From Trichosphaerium sp. ATCC 40318 (lineage: Eukaryota; Discosea; Flabellinia; Trichosidae), in assembly GCA_038496445.1 (NCBI GenBank), contig JALMLS010000510.1, positions 1-64,000 on the forward strand: DNA of 64,000 nt, given 5' to 3'. Both the position numbers and the translations under genes were made by a program. Under the pieces are notes generated by a model. The model was not told the origin of the DNA. It worked only from the letters and a program-made list of their open reading frames with translations, and did no database searches. This document shows, one piece after another, positions 55,286 through 64,000 of this stretch (position 1 is its first letter; every line of letters starts with the position of its first letter).

Positions 55286-56737
55286 TCATAAATAAACAAT
55301 TGTTTTGTATTCTTCTTGTAGTGTAATAACGGCTTCACTTGTTACATAAGTATTGTATGCAGAAATGGTGTGTGCACCTCTTAGTGACAAAAGACCTTCA
55401 TCTGTCACATTACAGCCAGATATATTTATTTCATGAACACCAGCTAGTGCTTTAACCCCTTCATCTGTCACTTGCCTGCACCAAAATAGGTCAATGATAT
55501 GAACACCAGCAAGGGCTTTAACACCTTCATCAGTCACATGTTCGCATTTTGACAGAATAATTTTATGTACACCTGTAAGTGCTTTGATTCCTTTGTCAGT
55601 GATTTTTGTACACTGGTAAAGATTGATTGTATGAACCCCAGCCAATGCCATTATGCCTTCATCTGTTATTCGTTCACATCTATTAAGATTAATAGTATGA
55701 ACCCCAGCCAATGCCATTATGCCTTCATCTGTTATTTGTTCACATGTATTAAGATTAATAGTATGAACACCAGCAAGTGCTTTAACACCTTCATCAGTTA
55801 CATAAGTGTGACTGATGTCAATGGTATGAACGCCAGCAAGCGTTTTAATTCCTTTGTCTGTCACTTTGCAATAATGAAGATTGATGGTATGAACACCAGA
55901 CAATGCTGTGATGCCTTCATCTGAAACTCTACTAAAGCTAAGGTCTATTTCATGCACGCCTCTCAACTCTTTGATGCCTTTGTCTGTTACATAGGTGCCA
56001 CGAAGGTTAATAGTATGAACACCTGCAAGTGAATTTAACCCAAAATCTGTTATATACTTGCAATTCTGAAGATCAATGGAATGAACACCCTCAAGTTCAT
56101 GGAGAATTTTATCAGTAAAATCAAGTGTACTTTTCTTGAAGTTGCAGCATTCAGATAATAGTGAGAACAAACTCTCGCACTGAAGGTCACAAAGTCCAAT
56201 AATAGTGTTTTTCTGAATGCCTTTGTACTCTCTAACCTTTAACATGTCCGAAATACTAGATATATAAATAGTTTCATATCCAATAATGTGGTGAATGATA
56301 TCAGCCATCAACCGACAAGACTGAGCAACAGAAAATCTATCTTGGCCTCTAGTATACCCAAGGATATTTGAAAGAACCTCTGGAGGGAACTCAGCAATAT
56401 TAGGTGGTTTGTAAACTCTCGTAATTTGCGTCCTAGTAATTCGTTTGGTAAGTCACGTGCGTAGTAAGACGTTAATTTTTTTTATGTACCTGTGGTGCTT
56501 CTCTTTTGGGTCAGGTTCACAATTTTCCTCACTGCCCGTTACAACGGCAGTATCTGTTTTGTTTAGTATGATATCGTCAAGTTGTCTTAAAAGGGATCTG
56601 TTCGCAATATTTAACGCAGTTTCAAGTTGTTTTACCAGTAAGCTGTGTTTTTCTCCTGTTATCTTACGAAACGCTTCACCGTGGTAATTGCTATAATAAG
56701 TGAGCACTTGCTGTACAGAAACGCCGGGTAGATTCAT
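55286..56737 (-). CDS. F-box / leucine-rich-repeat protein with an N-terminal extension exon
   Basis: Exons 56490-56737 and 55286-56432 join in phase (AG|G) to 464 residues. The first 82 residues (MNLPGVSVQQVLTYYSN start) are not recognised. The F-box follows (EFPPEVLSNILGYTRG, then SVAQSCRLMADIIHH). From about residue 210 there are at least ten LRR units of the TDEGIKALAGVHTINLxxC type; two adjacent units around 55625-55760 are the same to within a few bases. The array ends TDEGLLSLRGAHTIS. As with its relatives it should be an SCF substrate receptor. A GTCACGTGCG site lies in the intron (56454). Confidence 0.85.
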
Positions 56738-57226
56738 GATTTAATGTGTTGAGTTTTTTTTTTTGACTCCTCACTAAAGTATTTAAGTTACAAGCGGGAT
56801 TAAGTGCCCCAAAAGGATACGACTTTGTACAGGCAAAGCATTAACATCGAGTACGCTATTAAGCGCACATACTTAACACGTTAGTGCTCCCCTTCGTGCA
56901 CCCCTTTCAGTATCGCACACCACATACGCTGCTAAGTGGAAAACCTGAATGCATCTGTGAACCCTTTTAGTTGACCAATACGTGTGTGAATGTTGTACTG
57001 TTTTAAGGAAGTAGCCAATCAATAAAAAAGGCATCATCTATAACACTATCCACCATTGTACACTAAGATTGGCTGAAAGCTATCACACCTTCAATATGTT
57101 AAAGACAACATGACTATAACCTTCCGGCAAGACGTGATGTTACTAGTGAGTTACGAAATAAGTGTTGCTATATTTTTATTTTTCTAATTTTATTTGCAAA
57201 GTACAAGTACTTTACTGTGATGTCAT
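56738..57226. other. Intergenic, no supported gene
   Basis: Includes ACACGTTAGTGCTCCCC near 56875. No gene is visible. Confidence 0.45.
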
Positions 57227-58502
57227 TCACCTAGAACTTGATAGGAGCCGTCGACGCGCATCAGAATCAATATTCAAATCAGGGCATGGTCTTACAGTGA
57301 AAACCATTGGTTCAGCAAAGTCGCAAAAGTTCCTAAAGACTAAATTAAGTGACCTTTCAATCTATAGATAAAATAGATCACGTGAAACCTACAGGGGCGG
57401 ATTCCCAGAATGAGCTATCCTAAATAGGCGTGTCCTCTCAGCAATAGTGGCACTAAGCTCAGCTGTAGCTGGTCCTAAGTACAAATAAGTTAGTTAAGTT
57501 GTATCAATAAGATTATCACGTACCTGTAGCAATAAAATCAAACTGACACTCTGGTGTAGCATTGCCATCAAGTATGAGGCCGTTTCTACCATCTTCAACA
57601 ATGGTTCCCTTGGTAGTACTGTTATTAATGATATATTGGAATAATACATACACCGTCACATTCTATTGATTCCGGCAGTACTGTCCCTATCTCTGGCGGA
57701 ATGAGGAACTCTACAATTCTTGGAGTAGAACGTATGTCTTCTTCGCAGTTCAGATTGACAGTGACACGTGTTCCTATGCCCCTGTCAGCCCTAATAAAGT
57801 ATGATAGAGGTTGTACCAGTTGTAACACCACTGGCTGAAACCATTTGTCCACCTGCAGTGAAGGTGTGCTCACATATTATTGATGATGTCGCGCAGATTG
57901 GCTCAAACGTAAAGGTGACAGGTGTTGGTAGAGGTGCGTCGTTCGGCGATATCATAAAAAACAGTTCGGTCGTTCCAAATACACCACCAATATCAGCACT
58001 AGCACACTTCGCTACTCTATCAAATATCTCAGATGCACTGCTTTGTGTATCTAGTGCTCTAAAGAGATACTCTGCTCGAGGTGATGCTGATGCATAAAAA
58101 AACCAGCAAGCTAGTATCGGTTAATCAAAGTCGTGTTTATGGTATTGTACCTGTTCCCAGAGGCGTAAGATCAACTTCTACAGGACTTGTATATGTGAAA
58201 GTACAAGATCCTTCAACATTAGTATCGAATTGTGCAGTAATCACTCCGTTTGATATTGAGCAAATAACGGGTGTTGGAGACATATCAGGGTTAGCTGTCA
58301 CTGTTGCTTTTGTTGTTCGCATTCCCCCAAATACATTTGTAAGAGATTCAACTTGCTCCGCATCTACTCCGATGGTTGTTGCGGTTAATTCAACATTATT
58401 AGTAAGAGGATCTACAACACGTGTTGTAACCAACGGTTGAGATAATACGACAGCAACTAAAACTGCCAACACACTTAAAATTATGGTTTTTCCAGCTAGC
58501 AT
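57227..58502 (-). CDS. Secreted repeat-family protein, member 2
   Basis: Same exon plan as member 1. Exon 1 (58502 to about 58150) and the promoter are almost base-for-base identical to member 1. Later exons differ more: PVTFTFEPICATSSIIC, VEFLIPPEIGTVLPESIEC, FRNFCDFAEPMVFTVR and ARRRLLSSS before TGA at 57227. Signal peptide MLAGKTIILSVLAVLVAVVL. Extracellular, disulphide-rich, family unknown. CACGTG is 10-15 bp upstream of the start. Confidence 0.7.
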
Positions 58503-58859
58503 CTTCGTCACGTGTATACCAATGTGCGGTAAAAAATACATTATATTATTGGCTGAAACAGTGTGACTTAAGTACCCGATAATGTCGGTTTTTTGCACTA
58601 TTTTTCTCGAAATAGGTAAAACACAAAGGTCTTTTATATAATTACAATGATAAGTTTCGTCACCTTCTTAACGCATATATCTCATCATAGCAACGTTGGC
58701 AATGAGCCTACTGTTGTTAAGTAGTGGTATGTTAAATTTTTAATTTTCAAATAAAAACCGTTTTCTTCAACATTAAAGTCCGTATTGATATAAATAGACT
58801 CATCAACGCGTGATAAACAAATAAAAATAAGAACGCTCATGTACCTTGTGACAACAAGT

Positions 58860-59832
58860 TCATTGTGAGTCTATCTTTTTGGAGGTGTCTAACACATTAT
58901 TTTGATATTGTTCAATAATAAGTGAAAACAGATTTTGAATATTCTTTCCTGTCTTACAACTCACACTTATGAATGGTATACCCCAATATTTCGCAATTGA
59001 TATCCCTTCTTCATCAGATACTTGTCTTTTATCTTCTAGATCAATTTTATTGGCGACCTAATGTCATCACAAAGTGAACAAACAAAAAAAACAAATTGAA
59101 GATATTAAAAATACCAAAATCATAGGCACTGAAGGCTTATCTGAAACCATTCGTATATATTCCCTTTTGTCATGTATTTCATAGAAACTTGACATACTTG
59201 ATACAGAGTATATAAGAACAAATATGTCAGTACAGGGTATATAATCAACATAAGTAGAAGCACATCTAAAATAAGTATGTAAAAAGAAGGCAACATGTAC
59301 AAAAAATACTTGAAAGTTCCGTCTGTGTGGTCGCTATCATAAACATCCAATTGAGCATAAAAATTACCTCTCTTTATCTTCATACTAGCCCAATTACCTA
59401 GGTATTTATAAATTAGAGAAGTCATTGGACACTAATAAATACAATACAAAAAAAAAATTAGCAGTTTTTTGAATTAAATAGTCTTTCATGGTACGCTGTC
59501 TGTTCTAGAAAATAGGTGGACATTGTCATACCATACATGAGATAACACGAATCTTCCCAAAAACAATTAGCCAAATATCTTACAATTATAGAAGTCTATT
59601 CTCAGTTGTAAGTAGAACACGTGTTTTTACTAAAATCGGTAAAAAATCATTGGGAAAACAAAAAGAACTTGCCAATCCCACACCTTCTCCACAAAAGCTA
59701 CACAAGATCTGTTACAAGAATACGATTAGAAAGTACTTTGACAGAATAAAGAAATATGAACACCTTTGCAGTAGATGATGTCATCCGTTCAAGATGTGTT
59801 TTGGAAAGTACTAACTTTGGTATTCTTTTCAT
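58860..59832 (-). CDS. Divergent Ras-like small GTPase
   Basis: The C-terminal exons are clearly Ras-like: VLIYSVSSMSSFYEI, then VANKIDLEDKRQVSDEEG (NKxD guanine motif) and FISVSCKTGKNI (the SAK-like loop), ending DTSKKIDSQ without a prenylation CaaX box. Upstream, QLDVYDSDHTDG stands where other Ras proteins have DTAGQE, so the DxxG motif is altered. The P-loop exon (59650-59720) reads GEGVG followed by a sequence that does not give GKS/T. The gene may be a dead GTPase or my exon borders in the first part are wrong. The start is a guess. Confidence 0.55.
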
Positions 59833-59886
59833 AACATTTTCTCCATAAGAGCTCCTTGAAAACTGGTTTAGACATACGCAATATCA

Positions 59887-60354
59887 TTATACAATGTTTA
59901 AACCAAAGTACTCTTCAACTTTGAGCAGAACAGCCTACAATCAACATTCCAGTTAGTGAATTTCAGAGAAGTTAGAAAGAAAACAGAAATACAAAGCTCA
60001 CAACTCATGGATTTTGTTTATAAAGTACCTTGTGCCTCCATTGATAGATAAAATCCTTCTTAATGTTATCACCTTACCAAGTTTAATTGTAAAATGTTAT
60101 AAACGGGTACTATGTGTACCTGTAGGTTCATTTATGAAGTGGTAGGCGTAAAGCCGTTGCCATACAATATTATCTGATGTAAATGCTCTAAACGCCTTAG
60201 AAGTAGCACCAAGAGCTACTATATGTTCCACATCAAGGTTATTACTGATTAACACCAGAATCTCATGAGGCAATGATACAAAAGGCACCACGCCAGTTTC
60301 TTTGTTCTCCATTGCTCGGGTATAGTGTCGTTGTATTAAATGATAAAAGCTCAA
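59887..60354 (-). CDS. Short F-box protein
   Basis: The first exon has VSLPHEILVLISNNLDVEHI and LGATSKAFRAFTSDNIVWQRLY, a good F-box ending in the usual W..LY. The second exon (about 60020-60060) reads IKKDFIYQWRHK, as in many F-box proteins just after the box, and the last (59887-59936) ends VEEYFGLNIV. No repeat domain follows, so the substrate-binding part is missing or minimal (about 120 residues in all). Start at 60354 or at the ATG 60310-60312. Confidence 0.65.
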
Positions 60355-61160
60355 GTGGTAGATTCCCGTTTTTTTATTGTTGGCAATGTACTGACTTAAT
60401 TGTTGAAAGTTGGGAACGCAGCTTTGTTTTCACAGCACTTCTTACCGTATTTTCATGAAAGAATTTCGAACTACATGATTCATAATGTCCTAACTTACCA
60501 GAGAAGCACCAAGGCTGGTCATGTCAAGTGAAAGTGTTGAGAATTTCATGAACTCACAAAAAAAAAAAACCCTGCACGCGAAAAAAAAATGATAAACACC
60601 ACGTGGTGTAAGGTTGAATATTAGTATTGTGGTTATTTTAATTTGTTCACTTGTTCTGATTCCATGGGTGTTACTAAAGCCACAACGAAAGTGTGGTTTT
60701 AAGGAGCTATTGCTTCTTTGTGAATTTGAAAAAGGAGAAGAAAGAAAGGAGTTTTCCTAGGGTAAAACACACATATTCATAGCCTGTAATTGCAAGCATT
60801 GTCATTGACACTGCGCCAGTGAAAGGGTACCTTAATCCACATATGAAAGAAAGGTTGTCTCTGGTACAGTTTTTTTAGTACTGCGAGAATGTCAAACGTG
60901 TAGTACTTCTTTTTCTAAAGTTCCAGGGTGTACTAAAAAAAAACCATAAGTCAACTGAGTATTGCACAATGTGCTATAGTGTTGCTCACATAAAGCGTCG
61001 ATGCCTTATCCAAAGGCTTTGTAGTTAAGACTACCATTAAAGAAGCTAATCATACACACATTCCAAAAAGAAGCAAAGAATTAGATTGCAAGTCGTGTTT
61101 TATTTTTAGGTTATTTTTCTTTTTTGGAATATGCACATATTCATTTCTTTTTTTGGTTTT
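60355..61160. other. Intergenic, no supported gene
   Basis: Contains an ACCACGTGGTGT palindrome near 60600 and several A-runs; no gene is visible. Confidence 0.45.
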
Positions 61161-61900
61161 TCAGAAAGTTGGGTCCGATGCTGTAACACTGACAATAGCT
61201 CCTTTAGCTAATACTCTAGTATTTCTATCATGATACAGCCAAGTGAACTTTATAACAAAGATAGCAGCAAGGACCAAAATTAGAACAAATACAATAGCTG
61301 CAGTCGACCCTGCAACCTTTGGTATAACTGAATTACTTTCTTGTTGAACACAAGATCCTGGAGATATTGTAAGAATTAACTTATTTCCTCAATTTGAACG
61401 CTTTTCAGCTTTTTTATAGTAACGCTTTTTGAGTTCCCTATCTGGAAGTTGCTTATACCGAATTATGCTCCAACCGTGCCACTCAGTTTATTCACTATTA
61501 ATGTATAGCAACTCTCGATGTCAACCATAAAAGGAGTCTGACAAAACGGGAAGCGGGATTCTTCGAGTTTATGTTGAAACGATACTAGCACCACTTGAAT
61601 GGTATTCAGTTGTTGCATGTAGAATTGTAGAATATTGTGTTATCACACTTAGATTCTCGAAGTTGCTCGCTACTACAGGTCACATGCACCACGTGCGCGT
61701 ACTGATATTCTTTGAGTGACTCTGAAACTGATCAACTTTAAAAAGCGTTCTAGCTTTTGATGCGCGTTTTTTATCTTGTTCTTTAATAGTGTTTGGAACT
61801 GACTCAGATTAACGGCTTATTCTTACCAACAAGGTACTTCTTCTGTGACTCACGATGTAGGGAAGTGGTCTTGACCGCCTTTTGGCGTAGCTGTAAGCTA
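61161..61900 (-). CDS. Putative single-pass membrane protein
   Basis: The last exon (about 61161-61362) reads SCVQQESNSVIPKVAG, then a transmembrane helix (TAAIVFVLILVLAAIFVI) and a 30-residue cytoplasmic tail ending SVTASDPTF. Upstream pieces on the same strand include RFVRLLLW / QTPFMVDIESCYTLIVNKL around 61500-61560, which would be extracellular. The exon structure and start are unresolved. Family unknown. Confidence 0.45.
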
Positions 61901-62139
61901 GACTTCCAAATATAGTGGCTTAAGTTATTTCCTTGCTTAAAGTCTCTTTATGCTAACAAGAACACCCAAAACATCTTGAAAAAAACTGCTTTAATTGTTT
62001 GTGACGCTCAGATATTACTATTCCGACCTTAATATTACGAGAAAACGCAACTTCAACCGCTTTGGATTGTACTAACGCTGTACGGTAACCAAACGCAGGA
62101 AAACGTGTAAGTAATAGTTGTAGTGGTAGAATAATCAAC

Positions 62140-62934
62140 ATGAGTGCAAGTCCAGTAGAAAAGAGTGCAATATCGCTACTATCAATGCCAGTGGAGATAG
62201 TTGTTTGTATTCTGAAGAAAGCTGACATAATTACAATGATGTCGGCGGCTTATACTTGCGATTTTTTATCACGTGTTGCACGTGGCCATTTAGTTTTTCC
62301 TAATCGTCGTCCTCAAGTCTTATTGACAAGTTCTAAGCACATGAAGGAGATCTCGAATCTGATATCTTTGCCGTTTATTGACATTGTTTGCTATTTCGGA
62401 ATGGTTGATGAAGACTTAAAGAGGCTGTCTGGTGCTACCTCTGTAAATCTTCGTTTCTGTAAGCGTATAAGTGATAGAGGTATATCATACCTTGCTGGTA
62501 TTCATAAAATAGATCTGGCAGAGACTGATGTTTCTAATAAGGGTTTGAAAGCATTGGCAGGCGTTCACACTATAACTTTATCGAATTGTAAAAAAATTGG
62601 TGATAAGGGTATAAAAGCACTTGCTGGAGTTCATACTATATATCTAGATCATACATCCATTACAGATAAGGGAATAAAGGCATTACAAGGAGTACAGAAG
62701 ATTATATTAACTAACACGAAAGTTACAAACAAAGGAGTAAAATTTCTTGTTGGTGTGAAGTATATTGACGTTAGTTTCACTTCTGTAGATGGTAATGGTA
62801 TTAAATACCTAGTAGGAGTACGTAAAGTTATTGCAAAAGGTACTACGATAAAAACAAAGGATATGTATCGCATCATTGGGTCATGTAAAGAACTTGTATT
62901 ATCAAGTGGTGTTGTAACAAAAGACAACTTTTAA
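62140..62934 (+). CDS. F-box / leucine-rich-repeat protein, 264 residues
   Basis: Single open frame. F-box at residues 12-50 (SLLSMPVEIVVCILKKADI, then YTCDFLSRVARGH). LRR units begin near residue 95 (LKRLSGATSVNLRF; ISYLAGIHKIDLAETDVSN; IKALAGVHTIYLDHTSITD; IKYLVGVRKVIAKGT), about seven in all. The units are more diverged than those at 19 and 55 kb, so this is an older paralogue. A TATCACGTGTTG site lies within the coding sequence (near 62268). The start opens directly before the F-box. Confidence 0.83.
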   Translation: MSASPVEKSAISLLSMPVEIVVCILKKADIITMMSAAYTCDFLSRVARGHLVFPNRRPQVLLTSSKHMKEISNLISLPFIDIVCYFGMVDEDLKRLSGATSVNLRFCKRISDRGISYLAGIHKIDLAETDVSNKGLKALAGVHTITLSNCKKIGDKGIKALAGVHTIYLDHTSITDKGIKALQGVQKIILTNTKVTNKGVKFLVGVKYIDVSFTSVDGNGIKYLVGVRKVIAKGTTIKTKDMYRIIGSCKELVLSSGVVTKDNF

Positions 62935-63328
62935 TCAATAATAATGTAGTCCCCTTGATTCACTTACACGTGCTACAGTTCGTACCGTGTTTAAGTTGTT
63001 CGTTCAAACTACATTAAACGTGCACTAGAGAATAGCAACAATCTCTTACGACACTGTTCGCAGCATTGAGTGGAGCGGCTGCGAAAAAAAACGAATCACT
63101 ATTTTTACAACAGTGCCAAGATACATAGTAACAATCACATGTCTTATTTTCTAACCAAAAAAACTCCGCCTACCGATTTCATTATCCAATACATAGCACC
63201 ATTAGCATCCCTTCTACAACGGGTCTTTTTTAGACCATACACGCACAAAATCACAATCCATCTTAAAGATTTTTAACCATATCTTTATTATATCTCGCCT
63301 TTAACCACCAGAGCACACACAACTAAAA
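62935..63328. other. Intergenic, no supported gene
   Basis: Short frames only. A TACACGTGC site lies near 62967. Confidence 0.4.
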
Positions 63329-64000
63329 ATGAAGGTTATTTTACTCCTAGCAGCATTACTGCTGTTTTTTGTATCAGCACAAGAGATTCTAGATGATTTT
63401 ACAGACTTTGGACAGCTAACAGCAAGCGCAGATGGCCAAACAGTCGAAGAAACTGTCAGTGGACCTGGTATTCTTGGGGGATCGCGTCTAATGGAGGTTA
63501 CAAAAGTTTCTGGTGGTTCAACCTCTTTAGAAGTATCCTGTACTACTGTAGCTGGCTTTTTCGCTCTTAGTACAGATGTAACTGTTATTGGTGGTTGTCA
63601 ACTTACCTACGCTGGTCCTTCAGGGACAGGCTTCAGTCCACCTATTAATTTCTTACAATACGGTTGTGGTACGCATAAGAAGAAGTACTTCGCTCAAAAA
63701 GAGCGTCACAGAGTGTTTTTTTTTAGTCTCGAACGAAAAATCTTTTGAGATTTTTTTTTTTGTGCGCACGTGATTTTCGCACTTTGGGTTGTATTTTCTG
63801 ATCTTTTTTAGATTGCTGGAATATGCGTATTTTAGAGTCAGATAATAATGTTGGACTTGAAGTTGTAGCGAGAAGTGCTACAGCAGGTGATTTGATTAGT
63901 GCTTTTACTCTAGAAGTCGATATTGCTGAACCAACCGATGTATGTTTGCCTTTTGATACATCAATTGAGAATTATCAAAATATCGATCAAGTAGACTTTA
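63329..64000 (+). CDS. Secreted repeat-family protein, member 3 (partial, runs off the window)
   Basis: Exon 1 63329-63668 starts MKVILLLAALLLFFVSAQEI, a signal peptide, and contains GPGILGGSRLMEVTKV and VTVIGGCQLTYAGPSG. These align in pattern with VFGGMRTTKATVTA and EGSCTFTYTSP of members 1 and 2. Exon 2 begins at 63812 (DCWNMRILESDN) and continues past the window end. The family's function is unknown. The intron carries a GCACGTGATTTT site at 63768. Confidence 0.7.

Noticed and set aside
61953-62228. Minus-strand 91-codon frame
   Set aside because: Mostly antisense to the F-box at the start of the 62140 gene.
1-64000. CRISPR arrays, bacterial operons, ribosome binding sites or phage
   Set aside because: Introns, mRNA-like gene spacing and eukaryotic domains rule out a prokaryotic reading; direct repeats seen here are not CRISPR-like.

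Overview
The window is nuclear DNA from a unicellular eukaryote that I cannot name. Genes are dense on both strands, use the standard stop codons, and most are cut by short GT-AG introns (about 25 to 150 nt). Base composition is AT-rich. The content (RhoGEF, LYR protein, HscB co-chaperone, archaemetzincin, SPRY, F-box, P450s, an FMO, an alpha-carbonic-anhydrase-like protein, a GH24-type lysozyme) fits a free-living protist. The palindrome CACGTG, often as TCACGTGA, recurs in promoters and introns.

Layout. 1-5 kb: HscB-type J protein, a LYR-motif protein, an 80-residue three-exon gene and a larger gene of unknown family. 6-20 kb: an F-box zone with LRR and MORN-like repeat genes in several states of decay, an F-box/SPRY gene, a C2-domain gene, a 5'-truncated LINE remnant and a tRNA cluster. 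20-29 kb: two flavin monooxygenase genes as arms of an inverted duplication of about 2.8 kb around a P450 gene. 30-36 kb: a second P450 whose 3' end is tandemly duplicated, the duplicate being split by about 3 kb holding a jacalin/aerolysin-like secreted protein gene and a damaged JmjC gene. 36-39 kb: repeat-rich, nearly gene-free DNA with foldbacks. 39-44 kb: a tRNA-Thr locus with its halves in reverse order, a small Cys-rich ORF, a broken lysozyme, a two-EF-hand protein and an archaemetzincin. 45-52 kb: a third P450, an F-box/MORN gene, a GPI-anchored carbonic-anhydrase-related protein and a RhoGEF. 52-64 kb: three members of a secreted protein family, two F-box/LRR genes, a plain F-box gene, a divergent Ras-like GTPase and a membrane protein.

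The two observations I would follow first are tRNA loci at 39.70-39.81 kb (+) and 18.46-18.61 kb (-) where the T-arm/3' acceptor half lies upstream of the 5' acceptor/D-arm half. In both, the separated acceptor strands are complementary, as in circularly permuted tRNA genes. The spacer of the first folds into a hairpin; the spacer of the second is almost exactly one further tRNA-like sequence. Other themes are expansion and decay of F-box substrate receptors, enzyme gene duplication by inverted and tandem copies, and gene-conversion-like identity between secreted-protein paralogues. Exon borders were read by eye; where I could not make a junction work I say so.
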